Shown piece after piece: positions 55,101 through 64,000 of a stretch of DNA of 64,000 bases. This DNA is from Eudorina sp. 2006-703-Eu-15 (taxonomy: Eukaryota > Chlorophyta > Chlorophyceae > Chlamydomonadales > Volvocaceae), in NCBI GenBank assembly GCA_003117195.1, contig BDSI01000053.1, forward strand, positions 1 to 64,000, written 5' to 3'. The stretch's first letter is position 1. Each line of letters starts with the position of its first letter. The notes below the pieces were generated by a model. It saw only the letters and a program-made list of their open reading frames with translations, had not been told where the DNA came from and ran no database searches. The translations under genes and the position numbers were made by a program.

Positions 55101-56752
55101 CTGGCGCTTCGGAAGCTTCAGGTGGGCGGATGGGCGGATGGGCGGATGGGGCCGGGGAGCTTGGGTGTGGGACGGCGGTCCAGGATTGGCTGGTAGGCGC
55201 TGGGTGTGGTAGGAAGGTGTGGGTTATGGTGCGGATGGTGTTGAGGTGCGTTGATGTGTGTGTGTGAGGTGTGTGTGTTATCAAGGAGGTGTGTGTGTGT
55301 GTGGATAACGTGTATGCAGCCCCCTCCTCCGTAGTCTTGAGTTGTGACCCTGCCCCGCCGTCCGCCTTCTTTTCATTCTGTTCTGTTAAACGACGCCCAT
55401 CAGCCACCGCCGCTTAACATCGCCCGGCCGCATGCCGCCGCCGTTCCGGCCCCATGACGGCCCCCTGCCGGCCCCACCCGCCGCCCTCCCTTTCCCACCT
55501 CCCTCACAGTCCCACATGCGGAGAAGCGGTGCGGCGCGCAGCACCAGTCCCACCGCGAGTGGCGGCGACGAGTGGGGCAAGTCGTCGCCGCCCGTGCCTG
55601 TGGGGGTGCGCGCCGCCGCGGCGGCCTCGGGGCAGCTGCTGGGGCACCGGCCGGCCCGCGTCGCCTCGCGCGCCACCTGGATGGACGGCGGGGGCAGGGC
55701 AGGCGTCGCGGAGTCAGGGGATTGCGGCGATGGCGATGGTGGGTCTGAGGGGTCGGGTCGGGTGGGGTCGGGCCGGGCGGAGGATCCATCCGGTACTTGA
55801 AGGGCTGCGGCAGATAAGTCGGGAGGCGGGTCGCGGGTGGTTGCGGGCAGCAGGTTGCGGGCGGTTGCTTAAGGGGGGCGGGGATGTCCTTCGCTGTAAA
55901 AAGGGGAATGTCCTTGGTTCGGGGGAGGGGAAACAGGTAACGTTGCGAATAGGCGTCGGGCGGTGGGGTGGGGCAGTGGGAAATTGGTAGATGGGCGGAT
56001 ATGAGGAAGGTGGGCATCCATCCTCGCTATCAACAAGAACACCCGCCCACCCACACCCACACCCACACCCACACCCACACCCACACCCACACCCACACCC
56101 ACACCCACACCCACACCCACACCCACACCCACACCCACACCCACACCCACACCCACACCCACACCCACACCCACACCCACACCCACACCCACGCGCCCGC
56201 GCGCGGTCTCTATCTTTTCGTTTGCTCTGCAGGTACCGCACCCCGTGAGTATACTGCGTTATGCTGGGTGTGCCCGGGTTCGTTCTACAGGTTTATTTAT
56301 TTTTTTCAATTTAACCCACACCCACACCCACACCCACATCCACACCCACACCCACACCCACACCCACACCCACGTTTCCCGGCGCCATTCCTGTCCCCCA
56401 TCCAGCACCACGTTCGCAGCCTCAGCAGCAGTTCCAGCAGCAGCAGCAACTGGCGGCTGAGCCCTCCAGCGGCGCCCGCTCCGTCCGCTTCACCGCCCCT
56501 GTCGTTTTCGAGCTGGACAGCGACAGCGCTCCGGAGAAGGAGGGCAGCGACCTGGAGGAGGGCAGCGCGGAGGGCCGCGAGGGGCAGGGGGACGAGACGC
56601 GGGGGGCGCAGCACGGGGCCGGAGGCTGGCGCGGGCGCGTCACTGCCGCCGCCGTGGCCGCGGCTGCGGCGGGCGCCAGGTCCGTCGTTGCGGCCGCACG
56701 CGGCATTGGCGGCCGGCCCTCGGAGCGGTCGGCCGGCGGCGGGTGGCTGTAG
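46192..56752 (+). CDS. Long disordered protein with RVxF-like motifs, function unknown
   Basis: Exons read: 46192-46479, 46748-46979 (or 46991), possibly 47430-47501, 47786-47938, 48465-48515, 48910-49041, 49905-50003, 50245-50556, 50865-50918, 51462-51501, 52054-52292, 52762-53657, 54194-55121, 55510-55738, 56233-56244, 56406-56752 (TAG). Phases agree from 47786 onward, giving at least about 1,340 residues. No catalytic domain is recognised; the protein is Gly, Ser, Ala and Gln-rich. Three short motifs repeat: [16 protein letters not shown] and [15 protein letters not shown], each fitting the RVxF docking motif of protein phosphatase 1, plus KSILKSAKR. There is also an acidic patch ([17 protein letters not shown]). 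A scaffold or phosphatase-targeting role is inference. The true start is not fixed: no ATG with context was found before 46192, so upstream exons are likely. Introns carry several dispersed-repeat copies. Confidence 0.72.
47384..47412 (+). repeat. Copy of a second dispersed repeat (TGTGTTTAGAAATGCAACCCGC family)
   Basis: TGTGTGTTTAGAGATGCAAC then CCGCCCGACC, flanked by GT repeats. Related copies lie at about 19493, 22028 and 49504, all on the plus strand. Confidence 0.7.
48178..48230 (+). repeat. Copy of dispersed intronic repeat (ATTGGTAGACAT family)
   Basis: The best-preserved short form: GTATAGGAAATTGGTAGACA, then TATTTATACTGCGCTGCTGC and CAGAGCGAAT, in an intron of the disordered-protein gene. 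Confidence 0.9.
49110..49352. repeat. (GGGAA)n pentamer array of about 240 bp
   Basis: Almost pure GGGAA repeats with a few GGAAGGAA slips start immediately after a truncated copy of the ATTGGTAGACAT element (49075-49108), suggesting the array grew from or beside it. Confidence 0.95.
51102..51195 (+). repeat. Long copy of dispersed intronic repeat (ATTGGTAGACAT family)
   Basis: GGTATAGAAAATTGGTAGAA, an insertion, TTTATACTGCGCTGCTGCC, AGAGCAAATATCCGATAGAG, then ACTGTACCAGGGTCTCCAGC. The tail matches the copy at 53722-53806, so the element is at least about 85 bp. Confidence 0.85.
53722..53806 (+). repeat. Long copy of dispersed intronic repeat (ATTGGTAGACAT family)
   Basis: GCATTGGAAATCGGTAGACA, TATTTAAACTGCGCTTCTGC, CAGAGCAAAGGTCCGGTAAA, then ACTGTATCAGGATCTCAGCG. 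It lies in the intron after the 896-nt exon of the disordered-protein gene. Confidence 0.85.
56045..56192. repeat. (ACACCC)n hexamer array
   Basis: About 24 units lie just upstream of the 12-nt microexon; a second short array of the same hexamer is at 56316-56372, just downstream of it. Confidence 0.95.
56233..56244 (+). other. 12-nt microexon of the disordered-protein gene
   Basis: CTCTGCAG precedes GTACCGCACCCC, which is followed by GTGAGTATAC, a strong donor. Including these 12 nt joins phase 1 of the exon ending 55738 to phase 1 of the exon starting 56406 without a frame break. Skipping it would also keep the frame, so it may be optional. Confidence 0.55.
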
Positions 56753-57187
56753 CTTCAAGGCTTCCTTCAAACGGGCTGTACGAAGCCTTGTGCGTCGGCA
56801 GGGTTTGGTGTGGGGCAGGGCGGTGATGGGTGGAGGAGGAAGGGGCGGTGCTGGAACGGTGGACGGGACCGTCACACACCCGCTGACATGCAGTGTTGGC
56901 TGACTGATGACAACAAAAGCGGAGAGGGGGCTGCCGTGGCCGGTGGCACAGCACCAGGAGGGGGGAACTCTTCCGAGGTGGCTTGTCAGTGGGATCTGTG
57001 AAGGCCGCCCTCCGTGGCGCTGACTTGCGGCCGCCCGGGTACTGTACGGCGACGTGGCCTATACGAAGAAATTTGAAGCGAAGGTCATCTTATACGTGTG
57101 TCTGTGTGTTAAAGAGAACTGAGCCGTGTGTGTTAAGTATGCGAGCGCCTTCAGTCACCAGCAGTGTTGCTGTGCAAAGGGCGGGGG

Positions 57188-57192
57188 TGTAA
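57188..57192 (+). terminator. Candidate polyadenylation word TGTAA
   Basis: TGTAA is the usual polyadenylation signal in Chlamydomonas. This is the first one I see downstream of the disordered-protein stop codon, 436 nt away. Confidence 0.35.
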
Positions 57193-59041
57193 GGAGGAGG
57201 AAGAGGAGGAGCTGACGTTGCCGCTCCTGCGACATGCGCCGCGGCAGGCCTCTGCCGTCCCGAGGCAGGCCTCTGCCATCCCCTGCTCCGTGAACGGCAG
57301 ACTGTTGAAGGGACGAGCGTTCCCGTGTTGGATGTCGTCTTGCCTGACCCTGGCATGGCAGGCGTGAAGGTCATCCGGATGTGTGCCACCGGAGGGCGTA
57401 TCGGCCGGAGTCTGGGTGTGTCGGTTGGGGGCGGGGGGACCGGTGAAGGAGGCTCAATGAAGAAAGATTTCAATGCGCGCCACGTCGTACGTGTTTCTGG
57501 ATCCGCGTCCGGGATCACTGACTGACCAACGGTGTTGCCTGAGGGCGGGTGGTTCAATGGTGGTCAAGGAGCCTATCTGTCTATCTATCTATCTATGCAT
57601 GTGTGGTGTGGCTGTTGACAATGTGGATGTTACGTCGGAAATCGTGGTGGCCTACCACCAGCCAGCACTGCGTGAGGGGCACTGTCCGGCACGTCGTTGC
57701 CGGGCCCGACTGCGTCCCCGCTGCCCCCGCTGCTACCCGCTCGCTCACACGCCTGACTGAGGAGGCCGCGCGGGGCGCTCGTTCTGCACCGTTCTGCCGG
57801 TCTCGTCCACTTCCCCCGTCTCGTCACCCCACTCGCGCGCGTCGGCCCGCGGTGCCACAGCTGGTGGGACTGCCAACGGTGTCCCTCTGGGCGCCCCGGC
57901 CGCAGCAGAGTCCGGCCGGGCTCGGACCCCGGCACCAGCCGCAGTGCGTGCACAGGCCCCGTACCTGCGGCCCGGTGTGTGGCTGGCTTGCTGGCTGGGT
58001 GGATGGATGTATGGCTGGATGCCTGAATCTGCCGCCGTCGCTACACATGCATGCGGTGTGGTGCGGGCGCTTCAAATCGTCGTTGCGTTGACCGAGCAAC
58101 ATGAGGTGGAGTTTGTTGTTCCGAGGGCTGGTGGTGGTGGTGGTGCTCATGTGGGTATGTAGGGCATCCGTGCGTGTGCATGTGACGTGTATACGGGAAT
58201 GTCAAGTAGGCGGCAAGCAAGCATTGATGAATCGCAAGTACCGTATCCTCCTCCTGCGGATGGAACCCCCGGGGGCGGTTACTCGGCCTTCCGTGTGGTG
58301 CAGTAATGCCGTCACTGGAACACCTCCCCGCCCTGCTCGCAGGATAATTCCTAGCTGCACCTAGCATATGACCGTTTGTACGGCGGCATGCTTTACATGT
58401 TGTGTGTATGCATGTACGGCAACTGTTGCGGGTACGTTCCGCCCGCCATCTATATCTATTGTATCACTCGCACTCGTAATGCGAATTAAAAAAACTTGGC
58501 TGTACAGTTAGCATGCATGAATTTGGCGGGGATGCGTCAGGAGTTGGGTAGTGGTTTGTTCGTTTATTTCCGTTACGGTGAACGGCAGGTGTGCCAACTG
58601 CAGTGATGTGGCCGATTGTCAGTGGGCGGTTGCGTGCACTGCTGGTACGTACGGCCGTTAGAAGAGGTGAGACTTGACCCCCCTCCGCCTCCGTGATCTT
58701 GCAGTCGTACAGCACGGGTGATAGTTGTCTCACTGAAGCATCACTGGTTGCGTGCAGGAACTAGCGTTAAGCCCGCACTCCAAAAAATCAGGCCCGGAGT
58801 CCAAGCGAAAATGATGACGGCGGTGGTAGATTGGCGAGGCCCGCCCAGCCTTGTACAGTAGTAACCAATTCAAGGTGGACCCGAGTCCCGACCTGTCCCG
58901 GATTGTGTACGGCCAGTCCCAAGGTTTAGGTTGCAGTGTGGTGGTGTGCAGGTCGCCTTTTATGCCAGCTTACTGTTGCCGTACTGCTGCCGTACGTCCA
59001 TGTGGTGATGTCCCTTTTCAGAAAAGGTCACTTGGAGTGAT

Positions 59042-59103
59042 GCCTGCCCAATCGTGGAGTGCTGCCTGCCCAATCGTGGAGTGCTGCCTGCCCAATCGTG
59101 CAG
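59042..59103. repeat. 22-bp tandem repeat, about 2.8 copies
   Basis: GCCTGCCCAATCGTGGAGTG plus CT repeats nearly three times. Confidence 0.9.
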
Positions 59104-59771
59104 ATCTAGCCCAATGTAGTGGCTGGGCTTCTACAGCAGGAGTTGCTTATATCCACACGCGCGCTCACATACATACACCGTAGAGCTCCATCAGTCCCAC
59201 CGTACATGGCGCCCACACCTGCCCTGCCATCAGTCGGACGGTCTGCACGGTTCCGGGACGCCATTGTTCCTCATCGTACGACACAATCCGCCAAGAACAC
59301 GGTGGATGCTACCGTATGTGCAGTGTTTTTTTTATATTTCTGAAGGAACCAGGACTCGGGACGGGGTGCCTTTCAATATGTTGTCTGGCGGTCCTCTGAT
59401 GCTGCCACTACTCCTCGAGTGGCTAGCGGGCCGGGCTTCTGGGCGTCTCCACAGGCCAGCTGGATGACTTAGGATGGGTGAGAGTCTTGTAAACCTCCAG
59501 ACAGGACAGGGACGGGCGGGCACCCTCCTTCTCGTCACACCCCTGACAACTTGCCAGTGGCTGGGGTCGATCCCGGGACCTCCCAGGGGGAATTGCGAGG
59601 TGTCCCTGTCGCGCACCCGCTGGGGGTTCGTCTCGTTCCTCGTGAGCCCGGGTCACCCGGGCCAAATGGCGTGCCTTACCAATTGATGTCGGAACTTACC
59701 TCGTCCCCCTTCAACCCCCCCCCCCGGCCCCCTCGTCCCCCCTCGGCCCCCTCGGCCCCCCTCGTACCCCC

Positions 59772-60157
59772 TTTTTTTTCTGAGAGAGACGTTACAAGGA
59801 CAAAGGGACGGAAGCAGACCAAGCAGCAAGCCGGGAAGAAGGCCAGACGGCAAGCGAAGACCACCACACCGCAACCGAGCCCCAGAGGCACCAACCAGAA
59901 GGAAAGGGAACCAAGCAACGCCAACCTCACAGACAGGACGGGGACAGGGACAGGGCGGCAGAGGGAGAGAAAAGCTCCCAAAGCGGCAAAACGGCACAAC
60001 AAGGCCGCACCTCCTACTCCAGGCCACCAGGCGAGACGGAAGGCCAAAGACGACCCACCCACCAACAAACAACAAAAACAAAAAAAGAAAAGGAAAACGG
60101 CTACAAAACCAGAACACAGCAACGAGGCAAACACAACCCAAAGAAGCAGGGCAACAC
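59772..60157 (-). mobile_element. L1-like retrotransposon 3' end, 5'-truncated copy
   Basis: Read on the minus strand it ends in TTGTAACGTCTCTCTCAG followed by a short poly(A) (T-run at 59772-59779). It is about 96-98 percent identical by eye to the copies at 62345 and 63120 up to about 60157, where the match stops abruptly. It is non-coding 3' UTR. Confidence 0.8.
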
Positions 60158-60349
60158 CCCCTTGTTCCCCCTCGTCCCCACTACTCCTCCATCCTCCTCC
60201 ATCGTCCTATTTCGTCCCCCCTCAACCCCCCCCCCCCGCCCCCCTCAGCCCCCAACGTACTCCTCTCCTCCCCTCAGTCCCGCATGTGACCCTCCGCCGC
60301 TTCCCGTCCCCCCCCGTTCCCCCTCGGCCCCCCTAGTCCCCCCTCGGCT

Positions 60350-61017
60350 CCGAGGGCCCCCGAGGTTCCCCGAGGGTCCCCAATAATCCCCGAGGTTCCC
60401 CGAGGCTCCCCGAGGCTCCCCGAGGCTCCCCGAGGCTCCCCGAGGGTCCCCCAGGCTCCCCCAGGCTCCCCGAGGCTCCCCGAGGCTCCCCGAGGCTCCC
60501 CGAGGCTCCCCGAGGCTCCCCGAGGCTCCCCCAGGCTCCCCGAGGCTCCCCGAGGCTCCCCGAGGGTCCCGAGGCTCCCCCAGGCTCCCCGAGGCTCCCC
60601 GAGGCTCCCCCAGGCTCCCCGAGGCTCCCCGAGGCTCCCCGAGGGTCCCCGAGGCTCCCCCAGGCTCCCCGAGGCTCCCCGAGGCTCCCCGAGGTTCCCA
60701 AAAGACCCCGAAGGGTCCCCGAGGGTCCCCGTGGGCCCCCTAGGTCCCCGAGGGCCCCCGAGGGTCCCCGAGGGTCCCCGAGGGTCCCCGAGGGTCCCCG
60801 AGGGTCCCCGAGGGTCCCCGTGGGTCCTTGACGGTCCGTGAGGGACCCTGAGGGTCCCCGAGGGTCCCCGAGGGTCCCCGAGGGTCCCCAATAATCCTCG
60901 AGGGTCCCGGAGGGTCCCCGAGGGTCCCCGTGGGTCCTTGACGGTCCCCGAGAGTCCCCGAGGGTCCCTGAGGCACCCCGAGGGTAATCAAGGGTACGCG
61001 AGGGTCCCCGAGGGTCC
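60350..61017. repeat. 10-bp minisatellite (GAGGCTCCCC / GAGGGTCCCC)
   Basis: About 65 decamers: mostly GAGGCTCCCC in the left half and GAGGGTCCCC in the right half, with occasional GTGGGTCC and ATAATCC variants. Long Gly/Ser/Pro open frames on the minus strand follow from the repeat and are not taken as genes. Confidence 0.9.
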
Positions 61018-61031
61018 CCAATTTATTTTTT

Positions 61032-61073
61032 GGGCGGGGCCCCAGCGCGAAGCGCATTCGGGGGGCCCCGCCC
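61032..61073. repeat. Perfect 12-bp inverted repeat (GC-rich hairpin)
   Basis: GGGCGGGGCCCC at 61032-61043 pairs exactly with GGGGCCCCGCCC at 61062-61073 around an 18-nt loop containing GCGCGAAGCGC. It sits right at the end of the decamer minisatellite. Confidence 0.85.
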
Positions 61074-61777
61074 CCTAGGATTGCCCCTGTCCGTGTGTCC
61101 GTGTGTCCGTGGGTAACGGCCAAACGTTCATTATCCGCTAAACTAATTCGCTATGTTTGTCATATTAATTGTCCTCTATTGCAAGGTAACTTTGGTTTGG
61201 CTGAAAAAATTCTTTGCGCACAAACGGTCAAAGTAAAGCTCCTCGGCGGTCTCCATGGACCCGAGTCAACATCCACCCAACGCCTCTCGCGCTCATGTTT
61301 GTTGCAACAGGTGCCGCGTGATGAATACTTGGATTAGGGGCAGGTGGCGCGTGCTAAATTGAGCTTCCATAGTGTTCTGATGTTTGAACATCAAGATGCC
61401 ACCAACACCAAGATTTGCCTTTTTGTTTTGCCAGATGAATACAATTCAACATTATGTATTGAATCAAAGTTTCAAGATGCAAAGGGATAGCATACCGAGT
61501 TCTCCAGTTCCGATGGCCCGAAGTCCGGCTCTCACCGCGACTTTTTTGCACCCTGCTTTTGCTTTACATTGCTATGTAACTATTGTAGCAAACTTTAGAG
61601 GTTCACGTCTGCTGCACGCGTGCAGCAGAAGGGTTGCAAGCTTGCCGACGGACCAAACAACGACAGTTTCACGGCCAGAATGCTTCAAGCTTGATTTTTG
61701 ATATCTGCTTGACAGACGGATGTGGTAGTGCAGAGGCGTCTAGCGTTACGATAATAATGCAGATGCGGTAACCGCCG

Positions 61778-62344
61778 TTGGGGGCGCGTACTGCAGGTTG
61801 GTTTCGGGGCTACCCAGCCTGGTCGTTGCTGCCTGAAGATGCTACCCTGGTGTGCAATGGTCGTGCACTGCTGAAGCCGGATCCAGTGGTGGCATGCCAA
61901 GACCACGAGTGTGGCGGGGTTGGCCACATTGACCTTGACTCCTTCCTTGCAGCGCTGCATGGCAAGACCCTGGCGCAGTTTGTCCTTGTAACGTCCCTCT
62001 CAGAAAAAAAAAAACAGCCCAACCAGGCCGGCAGCCCTGGAAGCTGGTCATGCGCTCCCTCTTCGCTAACTGGGCCCCCCGGGGGACCGCCGGCTGGGGT
62101 TGGGTGTATGGGACGGTGGACCCACCGGCAAACCTGCCCCCGTACCTGGCCAGCCTGGTGACATCCTTCCGGGCCTCACAGCCCTGCCGGCTGCCTTACC
62201 CTGAGGGCACTGACGCGCGGGCGCTGCTGCATGAGCCGCTGTACTACAATGCAGCCCTTCGGGACCCAGTGACAGGACAGCCGTTCCAGCCCCCCGGTAT
62301 GCCTGAGGGCGGACCCATCGACGCACCGTGCACCATGGCAGCCC
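61778..62344 (+). mobile_element. Older L1-type ORF fragment, interrupted twice
   Basis: Coding-looking sequence on the plus strand: LLPEDATLVCNGRALLKPD and GHIDLDSFLAALHGKTLAQ left of a 36-bp insertion, then WKLVMRSLFANWAPRG, LPPYLASLVTSFRASQPCRL and LLHEPLYYNAALRDPVTGQP right of it. The last block resembles the C-terminal region of L1-clade reverse transcriptase proteins. The fragment is cut at 61979-62014 by a tiny retrotransposon tail and at 62345 by a larger one. Family assignment is by memory of motif style only. Confidence 0.5.
61979..62014 (+). mobile_element. Extremely 5'-truncated L1-like 3' end with poly(A), plus orientation
   Basis: TTTGTCCTTGTAACGTCCCT and CTCAG are followed by 11 A. 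This is the same 3' terminus as the minus-strand copies, here in the opposite orientation, and only about 25 bp of element remains. It interrupts the older L1 coding fragment. Confidence 0.8.
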
Positions 62345-63119
62345 TTTTTTTTTTCTGAGAGGGACGTTACAAGGACAAAGGGACGGAAGCAGACCAAGCA
62401 GCAAGCCGGGAAGAAGGCCAGACGGCAAGCAAAGACCACCACACCGCAACCGAGCCCCAGAGGCACCAACCAGAAGGAAAGGGAACCAAGCAACGCCAAC
62501 CTCACAGACAGGACGGGGACAGGGACAGGGCGGCAGAGGGAGAGAAAAGCTCCCAAAGCGGCAAAACGGCACAACAAGGCCGCACCTCCTACTCCAGGCC
62601 ACCAGGCGAGACGGAAGGCCAAAGACGACCCACCCACCAACAAACAACAAAAACAAAAAAAGAAAAGAAAAACGGCTACAAAACCAGAACGCAGCAACGA
62701 GGCAAACACTACCCAAAGAAGCAGGGCAACACCGAACTGCAGCAGCCACAGAAGACACAAAACAAACAACGGAAGCAACAAACCTGCAGCAGCCCAAGGG
62801 AACACCGGAACTCCCAAAACAGAAGGGGACACACCAGACCGCCCAACAGAAGGAACCCAACCCCCCACCCCCCAAATACACACCCCCCAGGCTCGCACGA
62901 ACCCAAAAGCACCGAGGTGCCGCCCAAGGCACAGGAGGCCAGGGCACGAGCACACCAAGGTACCAAGCACGTCACGGCCAAACCCGGGCGCCGCTCGGTA
63001 GGGTCTCGAGCACGAGCACACCGCAGGGCCGCACAACAGGGCGCCGCTCCACCAGCCACACCAACAGACGCCGGCCCGGCAGAGCACGAGCACGCCACGA
63101 GCAGGGGCTGGGTTGCCAC
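62345..63119 (-). mobile_element. L1-like retrotransposon 3' end copy
   Basis: The T-run 62345-62354 is the poly(A) tail of a minus-strand element. The body is nearly identical to the 63120 copy for about 560 bp and then extends further 5' (about 62905-63119). Its apparent Cys/Val/Leu-rich minus-strand frame is UTR read-through. Confidence 0.8.
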
Positions 63120-63758
63120 TTTTTTTTTTTTTTTTTTTTTTTCTGAGAGGGACGTTACAAGGACAAAGGGACGGATACAGACCAAGCAGCAAGCCGGGAA
63201 GAAGGCCAGGCGGCAAGCGAAGACCACCACACCGCAACCGAGCCCCAGAGGCACCAACCAGAAGGAAAGGGAACCAAGCAACGCCAACCTCACAGACAGG
63301 ACGGGGACAGGGACAGGGCGGCAGAGGGAAAGAAAAGCTCCCAAAGCGGCAAAACGGCACAACAAGGCCGCACCTCCTACTCCAGGCCACCAGGCGAGAC
63401 GGAAGGCCAAAGACGACCCACCCACCAACAAATAACAAAAACAAAAAAAGAAAAGAAAAACGGCTACAAAACCAGAACACAGCAACAAGGCAAACACTAC
63501 CCAAAGAAGCAGGGCAACACCCAACTGCAGCAGCCACAGAAGACACAAAACAAACAACGGAAGCAACAAACCTGCAGCAGCCCAAGGGAACACCGGAACT
63601 CCCAAACAGAAGGGGACACACCAGACCGCCCAACAGAAGGAACCCAACCCCCCACCCCCCAAAAACACACCCCCCAGGCTCGCACGAACCCTGTGCTCTG
63701 TCGAGCGTGCCGAAGGGCAGGCGCCCAGGCTGCGGGTCCAGCTGTCCCTGGCCCACCC
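63120..63758 (-). mobile_element. L1-like retrotransposon 3' end copy
   Basis: It has a 23-T poly(A) tail (63120-63142), and the body shared with the previous copy runs to about 63690. It is head-to-tail with the 62345 copy, the tail lying directly at that copy's 5' break. Confidence 0.8.
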
Positions 63759-63805
63759 TTTTTTTTTTTTTTTTTTCTGAGAGGGACGTTACAAGGACAA
63801 AGGGA
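63759..63805 (-). mobile_element. L1-like retrotransposon 3' end, about 29 bp plus poly(A)
   Basis: An 18-T run is followed by CTGAGAGGGACGTTACAAGG and ACAAAGGGA, then unrelated sequence. It is the fourth minus-strand tail of the array. Confidence 0.8.
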
Positions 63806-63988
63806 CCCTGTGCCAGCCCCACAGGCTGCCGCCGCAGTAATGTCAGATTAGTTTCAGCTCGCAGCTACAGCTACAGCATCAGCTCAGCCCAGCTCAGGGG
63901 GGTTTTGTTGTGTGAGCCGCTTCCGGTTTGTGTAGGGCAGTAGTGAAAGGGGGTTTCAGTTCGGCTTTGTGGGGGGGCCTCGAGGGTG

Positions 63989-64000
63989 TTTTTTTTTTTT
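63989..64000 (-). mobile_element. Poly-T at window end, possible further retrotransposon tail
   Basis: The window ends in at least 12 T. By analogy with the three preceding tails this may be the poly(A) of another copy, but the diagnostic CTGAGAGGGACG is outside the window. Confidence 0.35.

Larger units (their letters stand above)
56753..59771. other. 3' flank and intergenic region
   Basis: No exon chain is supported. It contains a TGTAA word, a (CTAT)n patch near 57577-57596, many TACGGCA words (for example 58380, 58413 and 58978), and a 22-bp tandem repeat at 59042-59103. Confidence 0.45.

Noticed and set aside
62176..63822. 548-codon minus-strand frame rich in Cys, Val and Leu
   Set aside because: It runs across two poly(A) tails (Lys runs) and repeats itself, so it is 3' UTR of nested retrotransposon copies, not a gene.

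Overview
The window looks like nuclear DNA of a chlamydomonadalean (volvocine-type) green alga. It is very GC-rich, its GT-AG introns are loaded with microsatellites, its proteins carry long Ala/Gly/Pro/Ser-rich insertions, and it holds a receptor-type nucleotidyl cyclase of the architecture expanded in Chlamydomonas and Volvox. This placement is inference; no rRNA or organelle marker is present. All exon boundaries were read by hand from GT/AG sites and checked for reading phase.

Layout. (1) 505-4548, minus: the 5' part of a phosphate acetyltransferase gene (seven exons, one only 15 nt); its catalytic 3' part lies beyond the left edge. (2) 5405-9819, plus: a complete five-exon TSR3 (18S rRNA aminocarboxypropyltransferase), divergent from the first gene over 856 bp. 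(3) 9820-13051: intergenic, with simple repeats. (4) 13052-35198, minus: one gene of about 22 kb and at least 21 exons for a membrane protein of roughly 3,600 residues. It has a signal peptide, a periplasmic-binding-protein-like ectodomain, one transmembrane helix, a class III cyclase domain, a second degenerate cyclase domain, and huge low-complexity insertions and tail. (5) 36086 to about 40737, minus: fragments of a multi-exon gene, possibly a glycosyltransferase, with a 23-bp minisatellite in an intron. (6) About 40.7-46.2 kb: a lower-GC stretch where I support no gene. (7) 46192-56752, plus: a gene of at least 15 exons for a long, mostly disordered protein with three RVxF-like motifs and a 12-nt microexon. 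(8) 56.8-59.8 kb: downstream intergenic sequence. (9) 59772-64000: five or more poly(A)-tailed 3' ends of one L1-like retrotransposon nested into each other and into an older L1 coding fragment, next to a 10-bp minisatellite and a perfect GC-rich hairpin. This resembles the Zepp/ZeppL clusters that mark centromeres in some green algae.

Functionally the genes are unrelated: acetate metabolism, ribosome maturation, cyclic-nucleotide signalling, possible glycosylation and a possible phosphatase scaffold. Shared across the window are intronic short dispersed repeats (at least 12 copies of one family) and a strongly over-used TGTACGGCA word. The strongest leads are the tandem cyclase with altered catalytic residues, the nested L1 array, and the intronic repeat families.
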